Below, in pieces: positions 1-8,714 of a DNA stretch of 64,000 bases. The DNA is from an uncultured Atopobiaceae bacterium (lineage in GTDB: Bacteria > Actinomycetota > Coriobacteriia > Coriobacteriales > Atopobiaceae), in NCBI GenBank assembly GCA_944320385.1, contig CALUHH010000009.1, forward strand, positions 1 to 64,000, given 5' to 3'. The translations under genes and the position numbers were made by a program. Each line of letters begins with the position of its first letter. Position 1 is the first letter of the stretch. The notes below the pieces were generated by a model. It saw nothing but the letters and a program-made list of their open reading frames with translations, did not search any database and was not told the origin of the DNA.

Positions 1-84
1 GGGAATTCGGCTATATGCGTGTCCGTCGCACGCATTTCTCGGAAATCAGGCACCGATTCACGCATTTCTCGAAAAACAGGCACC
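1..84. repeat. Head-to-head repeat array, copy 1 (ACGCAT...GGCACC units)
   Basis: Two 25-base units in direct orientation (30-54 and 60-84), each starting ACGCATTTCTCG and ending GGCACC. They are preceded by the inner end of an inverted unit (CTATATGCGTG, 11-21). The left unit is cut or degraded at the window edge. The same family recurs near 26.2, 38.8, 46.8 and 60.2 kb, always outside genes. No gene is supported in 1-206. Confidence 0.85.
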
Positions 85-206
85 AGGGGTTTTGTGAAGG
101 GCGGCGCGCCCGAGGCACGGGCCGCTCGGCGCCTGATTTCGGTCGGCCCCTTTGGCGCTGGCGGCGGCGGAGGAGTATCATCTGCGCATCGACGAGAGGG
201 GACGGC

Positions 207-854
207 ATGGCCGACGCGGCGCTCGAGGCGCGCAACCTCAGCTTTGGGTACGGGGACGTCCCGGTGTGGGAGGACGTGTCCTTCTCGGTTGCGGCCGGGC
301 AGGTGGCGTTTCTGACCGGCCCCAACGGCGCGGGCAAGTCCACGCTCTTTCGCTGCCTCGCGGGCTGGCTCGAGCCGTCCGCGGGCACGGTCTGCGTGGC
401 AGGCGAGCCCTTCACGGGGCACACGCGCCTCGCCCCCGGGACGCTCGCCTTCGTGCCGGACGTGCCGAGCTTCTACGACGACCTCACCGCCGCGGAGCAC
501 CTGGAGCTCGTGCTGGCCGCCAACCGCGCGGAGGATGCGCGCCCGCGGGCCGAGCGCCTGCTCGAGCGCTTTGGCCTCGCCGGCCAGGAGCGCCTGATGC
601 CCTCGGCGTACTCGCGCGGCATGCGCGAGAAGCTCGCGCTGGTGATCGCCCTGACGCTGCTCCCGCGCGTGCTGCTGCTCGACGAGCCGCACGGGCCGCT
701 CGACCGCGAGGCGTCGCTCGTGCTCTCCGAGGAGCTTGCCGCTGCGGCCCGCAGCGGTACGGCCGTGCTCCTGAGCTGCCACCACGACGTGCCGGGCCTC
801 GCGCCCGACGTCGCGCTCGAGCTGCGCGACGGCCGCCTGCGCCGGGAGTCCTAA
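207..854 (+). CDS. ABC transporter ATP-binding protein
   Basis: A 215-residue ATPase that should power the membrane protein encoded directly downstream. Visible motifs are Walker A GPNGAGKST (38-46), a degenerate signature YSRGMREKL, Walker B LLLDEP followed by HGPLD, and the switch histidine in SCHHD. The YSRGM-type signature is typical of ABC-2 export systems. The start is the ATG at 207, after GAGAGGGGAC. The frame stays open to position 15, but that part translates the repeat array and has no ribosome site. The next gene starts one base after the stop. The substrate cannot be read from the sequence. Confidence 0.88.
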   Translation: MADAALEARNLSFGYGDVPVWEDVSFSVAAGQVAFLTGPNGAGKSTLFRCLAGWLEPSAGTVCVAGEPFTGHTRLAPGTLAFVPDVPSFYDDLTAAEHLELVLAANRAEDARPRAERLLERFGLAGQERLMPSAYSRGMREKLALVIALTLLPRVLLLDEPHGPLDREASLVLSEELAAAARSGTAVLLSCHHDVPGLAPDVALELRDGRLRRES

Positions 855-855
855 G

Positions 856-2337
856 ATGGCCGGCAACCTTGGGCTTCTCGCCCGTCTGCGCCTGCGCCAC
901 CTGCGTGCGGACGCCCGCTTCCTGCTCTTTGCCGTCGGCACGGACATCGACGAGGACCGCGGCTTCCTCGAGCGCACCTACCAGCTCTACCTCGCGCTCA
1001 TCTTTGCCGCGGCACTCGCGCTCTCCTGGGCGCAGGTGATCGACCTCGTGGAGGGGCTGCGTGCGGCTCTGGGCCCGGCGGCCGCGGGCTGGCTCGCCTC
1101 GACGCTGCTCGTGCTGGTGCCCGCCGTCACCGTCCTCGCCTGGGGCGTCGGCGGCCTCCGGGAGACGCCGCTGCGCCTCGCCGCCCCCGACATCGCCTGG
1201 ATCGCACGCGCCGTGCGGCCGGAGGAGCTTCTCGTCGTGCAGCTCGCGGGCTCCGCGGCGACCACCCTCGCCGCCGGGGCGCTCGGAGGGACGGCCCTCG
1301 CCGCGCTCGGGGGCATGCCGCTTCCCACCGGTGCCGTCGCGACCGCGCTCGCGCTGCTCACGGCGCGGCTTTTCGTGCTCGACACGGTGCTGTCCCGCAG
1401 CGCGGCCGAGCCGCACCGCCGCCGGGCGCTCACGCTCGCCGCGGGTGCCGTCGTTGCGTGCACGGGCGCGGGGCTCGCCGCCGCGTCGGGCTTTCTCGCC
1501 GCGCTCGTGCCCAACGTGCTCACGCCGTACGCGCTCTGCGTCACGCTCCTGGCCGACCTGCTGCTGCTCGGAGGGGCTGTCAACGCGGCCGGGCGTGCGA
1601 ACATGGCCTTCGTCGTCGACGACAACGAGCTCTACGCCGCCCGCCGCTCGCTGCGCTTCCTCGCGCTCGTGGACGCCGGCGCCTACAAGGAAGCCTGTCG
1701 TCGCCGTCGCGCCCGTCTGTCCCGGCGGGCGAGAAGAACCTGGCGCTTCCGGCCCGGGCGCCTGGCGCCCGTCTCCCACGCGCTCGCGTCGCTCGCGCGG
1801 CGGCCGTCTTCGCTGGCCGGCCTGCTCGCCTGGGGCGCCCTCGTCGTGCCGGCGGGCGCGCTCGTGATGGCCGCGCGCCCGGGGCTCGGCGTGCTGGCCT
1901 CGTGGCTCTTCGCCGCCGTGCTCGCCCTGCGCGAGCCGCTCGAGCTCGGGCACGTCTTCCGGGAGGACTGCCGCAACCGCCTCGTGAGGTCGCTGTTGCC
2001 GTTTGGCCGCCTTGAGCTGCTGGCGCTCGACGCGCTGCCTGCGCTCGTCGTGACGCTCGTGGCGAGCGCGCTGGCTGGCGGGCTCGCGGCGGCTGCGGTG
2101 GGCGCGAATCCGGCGTTCGTGGTTCTTCTCTGCTGCGCTTTCGACGTCCTTCTCGCGCTGTCGTGCGGACTCGACGACCCCGCCGCGCCTGTGCGTCTGG
2201 GGTCCGTGCTGCTGACCAGCTTTTCATTTGGCGCCGTGGCGCTGGTTGCGGTGGGACTCGCGTCGCTTCTCGGCGCAGCCCCCGCGCTCGCGTGCGCCGC
2301 GCTGCTCGCGGTCCTTCTCGCCCGCGCGCTGCGGTAG
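856..2337 (+). CDS. Multi-spanning membrane protein, probable ABC-2 type permease partner
   Basis: A 493-residue, very hydrophobic protein with about a dozen Ala/Leu/Val-rich membrane stretches. A strongly basic cytoplasmic segment lies near residues 275-310 (RRRRARLSRRARR). It begins one base after the ATPase stop, so the two genes are almost certainly co-translated and form one exporter. I do not recognise a named family. Its stop codon lies in DNA whose opposite strand still encodes a MATE transporter fragment, so the original C-terminus may have been removed by the deletion that created that junction. Confidence 0.75.
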   Translation: MAGNLGLLARLRLRHLRADARFLLFAVGTDIDEDRGFLERTYQLYLALIFAAALALSWAQVIDLVEGLRAALGPAAAGWLASTLLVLVPAVTVLAWGVGGLRETPLRLAAPDIAWIARAVRPEELLVVQLAGSAATTLAAGALGGTALAALGGMPLPTGAVATALALLTARLFVLDTVLSRSAAEPHRRRALTLAAGAVVACTGAGLAAASGFLAALVPNVLTPYALCVTLLADLLLLGGAVNAAGRANMAFVVDDNELYAARRSLRFLALVDAGAYKEACRRRRARLSRRARRTWRFRPGRLAPVSHALASLARRPSSLAGLLAWGALVVPAGALVMAARPGLGVLASWLFAAVLALREPLELGHVFREDCRNRLVRSLLPFGRLELLALDALPALVVTLVASALAGGLAAAAVGANPAFVVLLCCAFDVLLALSCGLDDPAAPVRLGSVLLTSFSFGAVALVAVGLASLLGAAPALACAALLAVLLARALR

Positions 2338-2590
2338 TCCTCCGCGAGCTCTCCGGTGGCGCCCATGAGTGACATGATGGTCGGCGCCGTGGCGAAGAGC
2401 GCCGCCCCCAGCGCGATGCCGAGCCCCACGATGAGCAGGACGGAGCAGGTGAAGGCGTTGTTAGCCTGCCGGCGCTCTCCGCGCCCGAGCAGAAGCGAGA
2501 TCACGACCGACGACCCCACGCCGATGAGGTCCGACACGGCAAAGTTGATGACCACGAACGGCATGGCGAGGTTCGAGTCGCTTGAGCGCG
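2338..2590 (-). pseudogene. MATE-family efflux transporter remnant
   Basis: On the minus strand this stretch reads NLAMPFVVINFAVSDLIGVG, then SSVVISLLLGRGERRQANNA and a membrane segment ending GATGELAEDY. This is the highly conserved N-terminal part of MATE (NorM/DinF-like) multidrug antiporters. The coding sense ends abruptly at the 3' end of the preceding plus-strand gene, and the start is replaced by a MarR fragment in another frame. It is therefore an internal piece of about 80 residues, without start or C-terminal two thirds. Confidence 0.8.
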
Positions 2591-2781
2591 GAGTTGATAG
2601 TCTGCGGGGGATAGTGCCAGTCCGCACAGATGGCCGCCTGGTTGAGGTTGTCCCCGCCAAGGCGGATTACGAACAGGAGCCACAGCGCGGCGTCCGACAC
2701 GCCCGCGCGGCGCGCATAGGTGTGGTAGAGCTGCTCGAGCTCCTTGCTGGTGCGGTTGTAGGTGATGTGAATCGTGTCGCC
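2572..2781 (-). pseudogene. MarR-family regulator remnant
   Basis: The minus strand reads ITYNRTSKELEQLYHTYARR, then AGVSDAALWLLFVIRLGGDN and CADWHYPPQTINSALKRLE. That is the N-terminal helix and winged-helix recognition region of MarR regulators of the kind that precede MATE genes. A stop codon at 2782-2784 lies just upstream, and no start codon is left before the conserved part. The sense breaks off near 2575 and continues in a different frame as the MATE fragment. One deletion joining a marR 5' part to a MATE internal part explains both remnants. Confidence 0.75.
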
Positions 2782-2790
2782 CTACAACGA

Positions 2791-2868
2791 CCTCGATTTT
2801 CTAAGCACCGAAAACGACCCATCTACCTGTGACTATTTGCATCTCCGCAGGTAGGTGGCTGCTTAGAA
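2791..2868. promoter_or_regulatory. Long imperfect inverted repeat upstream of the Fe-S aldo/keto reductase
   Basis: ATTTTCTAAGCA is mirrored by TGCTTAGAAAAT, with an inner pair CATCTACCTG / CAGGTAGGTGG. The stretch is clearly more A+T-rich than its surroundings and lies about 95 bases before the next gene. It could be an operator, or the old control region of the decayed marR/MATE pair. Nothing else is seen between it and 2962. Confidence 0.55.
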
Positions 2869-2962
2869 AATGCCGCCTGTTGTATGTTGCGGCGTCAACC
2901 GGACTCGCGATGCGCGGTTATTATCCTGTATGAGATGAGGGGGCGATTTGCGAGGAGGGGCC

Positions 2963-4117
2963 ATGAACTACCGCAAGCTGGGCAACACGGGGCTCGAGGT
3001 GAGCGAGATCGGCTTTGGCGGCGAATGGATGGACCGCTCGCCCGAGGAGACGCTTGCGGTGGTGCGCGCCGCGGAGGAGGCGGGCATCAACATCCTCGAC
3101 TGCTGGATGAACGACGCCACGCGCCGCTCCAACCTGGGTGACGCGCTCCGGGAGCTCGACAGCCGCGAGCGCTGGGTCATCCAGGGGCACCTGGGGTCGG
3201 TCACGGTTGACGGGCAGTACACGCGCACGCACGACCTCGACCTGGTGAGGCCGGCCTTCGAGGATCTTCTCGAGCGCTTTCACACCGACTACGTCGACTT
3301 GGGCATGATTCACTACGTGGACAAGGTTGAGGAGTACGAGCGGATCGTTCTGGGCGACAGCCCCTTCATGCGCTACGTGCGCGAGCTGCGCGCGGCGGGC
3401 ACCATCCTCCATATCGGCCTCTCCACGCACAACACCGAGGTCGCGCGGCTCGTGGTGGAGAACCCCGAGATCGAGATGATGCTCTTCTCGGTGAACCCCG
3501 CCTTTGACATGATGCCCGCGACCGACAACCTCGACGACCTCTTTGGCGACTACGCGGGCGTGAGAGAGGGCGGCATCACCGCCGACCGCGCCGAGCTCTA
3601 CGCGCGCGCCGAGGAGACGGGCACGGGCATCACCGTCATGAAGGGCTACGCCGGCGGTCGCCTGCTCGACGCGGCGACCTCGCCCTTTGGCGTGGCGCTC
3701 ACGCCCGTGCAGTGCATCCACTACGCGCTCACGCGCCCGGCGGTAGCGAGCATCATGGTGGGCTTCTCCACGCCCGCGCACGTGGCCGAGGCCGTGGCCT
3801 ACGAGACCGCCTCGGCAGAGGAGCGCGACTACGCGAGCGTGCTCGCCGGGGCGCCGCGCCATGCCTACATGGGCCAGTGCACCTACTGCGGCCACTGCGC
3901 GCCGTGCCCCAAGGGCATCGACATCCCTGCGGTCAACAAGTTCTACGACCTCGCCGCCCTGCACGACAAGGTGTCGGACTCCGTGCGCGAGCACTACCGC
4001 GCGCTCGACGCGCATGCGGGGGACTGCATCGCCTGTCGCGCCTGCGAGGAACGCTGCCCCTTTGGCGTGAAGGTTGCCGACAAGATGGTCGCGGCGGCGG
4101 AGCTCTTTGGGTTCTAG
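2963..4117 (+). CDS. Aldo/keto reductase family oxidoreductase with C-terminal 4Fe-4S domains
   Basis: A 384-residue cytoplasmic protein. An AKR barrel (about 1-280) is followed by two cysteine motifs, CTYCGHCAPCPKG and CIACRACEERCPFG, which should bind [4Fe-4S] clusters. This is the architecture of COG1453-type oxidoreductases of anaerobes. In the barrel, the usual Asp-...-Tyr motif reads ILDCWMNDATRRS, and the usual Lys strand reads VIQGHLG. Asp and the later His (GMIHYVD) remain, but Tyr and Lys appear to be replaced. Start: ATG 2963 after GAGGAGGGG. The electron donor and substrate are unknown. Confidence 0.88.
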   Translation: MNYRKLGNTGLEVSEIGFGGEWMDRSPEETLAVVRAAEEAGINILDCWMNDATRRSNLGDALRELDSRERWVIQGHLGSVTVDGQYTRTHDLDLVRPAFEDLLERFHTDYVDLGMIHYVDKVEEYERIVLGDSPFMRYVRELRAAGTILHIGLSTHNTEVARLVVENPEIEMMLFSVNPAFDMMPATDNLDDLFGDYAGVREGGITADRAELYARAEETGTGITVMKGYAGGRLLDAATSPFGVALTPVQCIHYALTRPAVASIMVGFSTPAHVAEAVAYETASAEERDYASVLAGAPRHAYMGQCTYCGHCAPCPKGIDIPAVNKFYDLAALHDKVSDSVREHYRALDAHAGDCIACRACEERCPFGVKVADKMVAAAELFGF

Positions 4118-4150
4118 CGGGAGGCGCAACGAGTGCGCGCGGGGAGGGGC

Positions 4151-5014
4151 TCAGCGAGAGAGCCGTGGTAGCACGCGCTCGATGAGCTCAGAGCCCTTGC
4201 CCTGCCCGTCCGTGCGATACACAAGATAGAACGTCGCGCGGGCGCTGGCGTCGCTGAGCGGGACCGCGACGCGGGCAACGTTTTCGGTCTGATGCGATGT
4301 ATACGGCGTTGCCGCCTCGGTGCTAAACGCGAGAGCATCGCTCGTGGAGAGCAGAATCTCAAACATCGAGCGATCCTCCTGCCAGAGGAACGTGGCGTGC
4401 GGCAGCTCGCGCTCGACGACGTCGCGCCAGAAGCCGATGTTGGCGTATATGAGGAAGGTCTCGCCGTCGATGTCGCAAAAGCGCAGCGTCTGTCTGCTCG
4501 CGAGCGGGTGCGTGCGCGGCAGGAGCGCCGAGAGGCTCTCGGTCATGATGGGCTGCGAGATGAAGCCGGGAAGTGCGAGCGGTCGCAGCATGATGGCGGC
4601 GTCGAGCGTGCCCTCCATGAGGGCGCGTTCCAAATGCTGCGCGTCGAGCGACTCCGAGGCGACGATGGTGCCGGGCAAGGTCTCCACCACGAGCTGCGTG
4701 ACGCGCCAGAGCGGCGCGGGCGCGCAGGTGCCAACGCGCAGCGTGCGGCGGCGCTTCTCGAGCGAGGACAGCTCGTCGCGCATGCGGCGATAGGTGCGGA
4801 GCAGGTCGTCGGCGTAGTCCGCCGCGATGCGGCCTGCCTCGGTGAGTTCCGAGCTGTTCGCGGTGCGGCGCAACAGGTCGCAACCGAGCTCCTCCTCGAG
4901 CCGTCGTACGGAGCGGCTGAGCGCCGGCTGGGACATATGGAGCTCCGCAGCAGCGCGGGAGATGGATCCCGTTCGCGCGACGCAGGCTATGTGCTCGAGC
5001 TGCTCGATGGTCAT
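4151..5014 (-). CDS. LysR-family transcriptional regulator
   Basis: A 287-residue regulator. The N-terminal winged helix-turn-helix (SISRAAAELHMSQPALSRSVRRLEE, about 17-41, quoted in part) is canonical for LysR. The rest is the ligand-binding domain. Start: ATG at 5014 preceded by AGGAGG on the minus strand. It is divergently transcribed from an aldo/keto reductase starting at 5159, the usual arrangement in which a LysR protein controls its neighbour through the shared spacer. It also converges tightly with the Fe-S aldo/keto reductase. The inducer is unknown. Confidence 0.9.
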   Translation of the reverse strand: MTIEQLEHIACVARTGSISRAAAELHMSQPALSRSVRRLEEELGCDLLRRTANSSELTEAGRIAADYADDLLRTYRRMRDELSSLEKRRRTLRVGTCAPAPLWRVTQLVVETLPGTIVASESLDAQHLERALMEGTLDAAIMLRPLALPGFISQPIMTESLSALLPRTHPLASRQTLRFCDIDGETFLIYANIGFWRDVVERELPHATFLWQEDRSMFEILLSTSDALAFSTEAATPYTSHQTENVARVAVPLSDASARATFYLVYRTDGQGKGSELIERVLPRLSR

Positions 5015-5140
5015 GGGCGCCTCCTGAGGATTGCGCGGACTCTCCGGTACCAGTATGCCTGTTCTGCATGGCAAATGCCCGAATGCGTAGGGTGAGGCAA
5101 TCATTTTCTGCGACATGATGAGGACGGTGGGAGCAGCTAG

Positions 5141-6028
<888 letters not shown>

Positions 6029-6043
6029 CGACGCAGGCGGACA

Positions 6044-6092
6044 GGGGACGCTTTGCTGGGAGCATCGATGCTGCCGGCAGAGCGCCCCTTTC
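6044..6092. terminator. Bidirectional terminator between convergent genes
   Basis: A long imperfect stem runs from GGGGACGC to GCGCCCC with AGCATCGATGCT at its tip, followed by TTTCC. It lies between the aldo/keto reductase (ends 6028) and the nitroreductase on the other strand (ends 6115). Confidence 0.6.
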
Positions 6093-6114
6093 CGGAACGT
6101 GTGAATCGTTTGAG

Positions 6115-6636
6115 TTACACGCGCACCACGTAGCCGTCCTTGCGCGGGGCGGCGGCGGGCTCGGGGCCGTCGGCGTAGCCCAGCGCGATGGAGCCTACGC
6201 CGCGCAGCGTCTCGGGAAGGCCCCACTCCTTGAGGAGCGCCTTGCCCCCCTCGCTGTCGAAGATCTCGCGCTCGCGATGGATCCAGCAGCTGGAGAGGCC
6301 CACGGCGTGCGCCGCGAGCATGAGGTTCTCGAGCACGCAGGAGCCGTCCTCCACGAAGGTGCCGCGTCCGCCGTCGGCGAGCACCACCACGATGGCCGGC
6401 GCGCCGTAGTACGGGTCGGTTTCCTTGCCCATGACGGCGGCGTTGAGCGCGCGCAGGCGCTCGCGGGTCTCGGGGCTCGTCGCGGCCACGATCACCGGTG
6501 ACTGGTGCCCGCCGCCCGTGGGCGCGTAGGTGCCCGCCTCAAGCACGGTGTCGAGCAGCTCTTGGGGGACGGGGTCCGCCTTGTAGCTGCGCACGCTCCT
6601 GCGCGTCTTGATGAGGTCGATGAGATTGCTTGCCAT
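6115..6636 (-). CDS. Nitroreductase-family FMN oxidoreductase
   Basis: A 173-residue single-domain protein of the NfsA/FrxA-type nitroreductase fold. The N-terminal TRRSVRSYKADPVPQELLD motif is typical of the FMN/NAD(P)H site. Further matches are APTGGGHQSP, a central GAPAIVVVLAD strand and the C-terminal GSIALGYAD...KDGYVV region. It should reduce nitro groups or quinones with NAD(P)H in the cytoplasm. Start: ATG at 6636 with AAAGGG on the minus strand. Its own promoter and an early terminator lie upstream (6673-6786), so expression may be set by attenuation. Confidence 0.88.
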   Translation of the reverse strand: MASNLIDLIKTRRSVRSYKADPVPQELLDTVLEAGTYAPTGGGHQSPVIVAATSPETRERLRALNAAVMGKETDPYYGAPAIVVVLADGGRGTFVEDGSCVLENLMLAAHAVGLSSCWIHREREIFDSEGGKALLKEWGLPETLRGVGSIALGYADGPEPAAAPRKDGYVVRV

Positions 6637-6672
6637 ACGCTGCCCTTTCTCTCGCCGGAAACCGCGATATAG

Positions 6673-6707
6673 AAAAACCGCCCATCTGCCCGAGGACAGG
6701 TGAGCGG
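6673..6707 (-). terminator. Early terminator in the nitroreductase leader
   Basis: On the minus strand, CCGCTCACCTG pairs with CAGATGGGCGG (one mismatch, one wobble) and is followed at once by TTTTT. It sits between the predicted promoter (6758-6786) and the start codon at 6636. A transcript must read through it to reach the gene. Confidence 0.65.
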
Positions 6708-6757
6708 CGAAAAGATGATGGCGGCATCCGGAAAAATCCGCTGGGATTTTCGAGTCC

Positions 6758-6786
6758 CATTATGGGCACTCCCCACGCCGTGTCAA
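6758..6786 (-). promoter_or_regulatory. Sigma-70 type promoter of the nitroreductase gene
   Basis: The minus strand shows TTGACA (6786-6781), a 17-base spacer and ATAATG (6763-6758). The -35 box is perfect. The predicted start of transcription is about 115 bases before the start codon. Confidence 0.65.
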
Positions 6787-6813
6787 GCGTCGACAAGAAC
6801 TTCTCGCCCCTGC

Positions 6814-6842
6814 TTGACTTCCGCAACCAAGGCCCGTACAGT
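6814..6842 (+). promoter_or_regulatory. Sigma-70 type promoter of the EamA transporter leader
   Basis: TTGACT (6814-6819), a 17-base spacer and TACAGT (6837-6842). It is back to back with the nitroreductase promoter; the two -35 boxes are 27 bases apart. Confidence 0.55.
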
Positions 6843-6891
6843 CAATTCGTCTAAAATCGTGTGGACTTTTCTGGGCGCAAGCCACCTTTTT

Positions 6892-6925
6892 GCCGCACAA
6901 CGGAGCTCCGGTTGTGCGGCCTTTT
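6892..6925 (+). terminator. Early terminator upstream of the EamA transporter gene
   Basis: GCCGCACAAC / GTTGTGCGGC form a perfect 10-base stem followed by CTTTTCG. It lies about 45 bases after the predicted start of transcription and 100 bases before the ATG. It defines either a short RNA of about 75 bases or an attenuated leader. The leader sequence between promoter and hairpin matches no riboswitch class I can recognise. Confidence 0.65.
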
Positions 6926-7025
6926 CGTACACATCGACCATATGGCGGTGCGGACGGCCTTCCTCCGAGAGCTCGAGGCGTAACGAGCCGAAGCCCCGTG
7001 TTGCGGGGCGAGAGGAGGGGCAGGC

Positions 7026-7979
7026 ATGGAAAACGTGATCGATCGGCCGATGCCGTCTGCGGGGATGGCGCCCTCGGGACGCCGCCGGGCGGTGGCGGCG
7101 CTCCAGGTGTTCGCGGGCGGCGCCTGCTACGGGGCGATGGCGACCACCTACAAGCTCGCCTACGCGGCGGGCTTCACCTCCGCGCAGGTGGTGGCGAGCC
7201 AGGCGTGGTTCGGCTTCCTGTTCTTCGGGCTCGCGGTGCTTCTCGGCCGTCTGCGCGGTGGCCGCTGGCAGCGTCTTTCTGGCAAGCAGGCGCTCGAACT
7301 CATGGGGCTCGGCGCCCTCACCTGCACCACTTCCATCCTGTACTGCTACGCCATGAGCGTGCTGCCCGCACCGGTTGCCCTCACGCTGCTCTTCCAGTTC
7401 ACGTGGATGGGGCTCGTCTGGCAGACCATCGCGACGCGTCGGCCCCCGCGCCCCGTGGAGGTCGCCTCGGCGGCGGTCATCGTGCTTGGCACCGTGTTCG
7501 CGAGCGGCGTCTACAAGACGGGGCTTGCGGGCTACGACCCGGTGGCCCTCCTCTGCGCGCTCGCCGCCGCCGTGACCTGCTCGCTCTTCGTGACGCTCTC
7601 CGGCAAGGTGAAGGCTCCCTGCTCCAACGAGCAGCGCGGCCTCTTCGTGTGCCTGGGGGCGGGCGTCATGTCGCTTACCGCATGCCCGGACTACCTGGTG
7701 TCAGGCGTCGTCTTCCAGGGCATCCTGCCCTTTGCCGCGGTCGCGGGCTTCTTCGGCCTCATGTGCCCGGTGCTGCTCTTTGGCCTGGGGTCGCCGCACC
7801 TGCCCGCCGGTCTCTCCACCGTCATGGCCGCGGCGGAGCTCCCCGCAGGTCTTCTCATCGCCATGGTCGTGCTCGGTGAGCCGCTCGGCGTCGTCGAGTG
7901 GCTGGGCGTGGCGGTGATTCTCGCGGGCGTGTGCCTCGCACAGGCTCCGAGCCTTCTCTCACGGCATACAATGCGGTGA
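7026..7979 (+). CDS. EamA/DMT-family transporter
   Basis: A 317-residue integral membrane protein with about ten hydrophobic segments in two similar halves, as in the drug/metabolite transporter superfamily (EamA repeats). Examples are FAGGACYGAMATTYKLAYAA near the N-terminus and a second half with GLGSPHLPAGLSTVMAAAEL then LGEPLGVVEWLGVAVILAGV. The E-x-P motif late in each repeat is typical. Start: ATG 7026 after GAGGAGGGG. It is preceded by a leader with an early terminator. The substrate is unknown; amino acids or other metabolites are usual for the family. Confidence 0.88.
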   Translation: MENVIDRPMPSAGMAPSGRRRAVAALQVFAGGACYGAMATTYKLAYAAGFTSAQVVASQAWFGFLFFGLAVLLGRLRGGRWQRLSGKQALELMGLGALTCTTSILYCYAMSVLPAPVALTLLFQFTWMGLVWQTIATRRPPRPVEVASAAVIVLGTVFASGVYKTGLAGYDPVALLCALAAAVTCSLFVTLSGKVKAPCSNEQRGLFVCLGAGVMSLTACPDYLVSGVVFQGILPFAAVAGFFGLMCPVLLFGLGSPHLPAGLSTVMAAAELPAGLLIAMVVLGEPLGVVEWLGVAVILAGVCLAQAPSLLSRHTMR

Positions 7980-8060
7980 GGCCATGCCGGAGGGCCCCGA
8001 GCGCGATGCCGTGGGGTTCCGTCGGTGGCCCGATCTGCCGGGAGAGCTGCGGGCGCCCGC

Positions 8061-8564
8061 TTACGCGCAGACCGGCTCCGCGAGCACCGTCCCCTCAGGG
8101 AACGCGCGGCGGAAGACCCAGCGGGAGAGCGGGCCCGCAACCAGCAGGTTCCACGGCAGCGCGGCGACGAAGTTCCACGGGATGCTCGCGATCCACGTGG
8201 GCAGGATCATGGCCGGGTCGCCCACGTGCGTGAACGCCTCGAGCGCGCCGTAGAGCGACATGAAGAGCACCATGGGGAAGACCATCATCGTGCTGATGGC
8301 CAGCGTGATGGCAAGGCGGCCGCTCTTGCCCGGCGTCACCAGGAAGCGGAACGCATACCACTTGGCAAACCGGCTGGCGATAAGAACGTCCAGCAGCATC
8401 GCCACCACGTAGGCCGGCGGGAAGCCGAGCCATGCGTCGGCCAGCGTTCCGGAGCCGAAGCTCCAGCCATGCACGCGAGCGACGTTGTAGACGGACATCC
8501 AGAGCACCATGCAGAAGCACATGATGATCGTAAAGATGAGGCTCTCGCGTTTGTTGGTGGGCAT
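8061..8564 (-). CDS. DUF2798-family membrane protein
   Basis: A 167-residue protein with four predicted membrane segments. It opens MPTNKRESLIFTIIMCFCMV, the characteristic start of DUF2798 proteins, and contains the family's paired two-helix repeats (LIFTIIMCF... and LAITLAISTMMVFPMVLFMS). Start: ATG at 8564 with AAAGG upstream on the minus strand. The function of this family is not established. It converges with the EamA gene and is followed by nothing but an 81-base spacer. Confidence 0.85.
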   Translation of the reverse strand: MPTNKRESLIFTIIMCFCMVLWMSVYNVARVHGWSFGSGTLADAWLGFPPAYVVAMLLDVLIASRFAKWYAFRFLVTPGKSGRLAITLAISTMMVFPMVLFMSLYGALEAFTHVGDPAMILPTWIASIPWNFVAALPWNLLVAGPLSRWVFRRAFPEGTVLAEPVCA

Positions 8565-8673
8565 GGGGGCAGACCTTTCTCGACGGGACCCGCGGGGCGG
8601 GCGAATGCGAGGAGCTACCCTACCAACTTTCCACGTCGCGCGTAAGCGGTGATTTTGTGGCGGACGCCCCTGC

Positions 8674-8702
8674 GCGACAGATGCCCCGGAGGGTTCTGTC
8701 GC
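8674..8702. repeat. CCCCGGAGG-type hairpin, copy 1
   Basis: GCGACAGA / TCTGTCGC form a stem around a loop containing TGCCCCGGAGGGT. It lies 13 bases beyond the 3' end of tcdA (minus strand). The same loop is seen at 28.8 kb and at the stop codon of the PTS gene (34.28 kb). It may act as terminator. Confidence 0.65.
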
Positions 8703-8714
8703 ACGCGGCTTGCG

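Noticed and set aside
15-206. N-terminal extension of the first ABC ATPase
   Set aside because: It translates a repeat array and lacks a ribosome site; the ATG at 207 matches family length.
2700-2970. tRNA or small RNA gene in the A+T-richer gap
   Set aside because: The inverted repeat at 2791-2868 does not fold as a tRNA and no promoter-terminator pair frames it.
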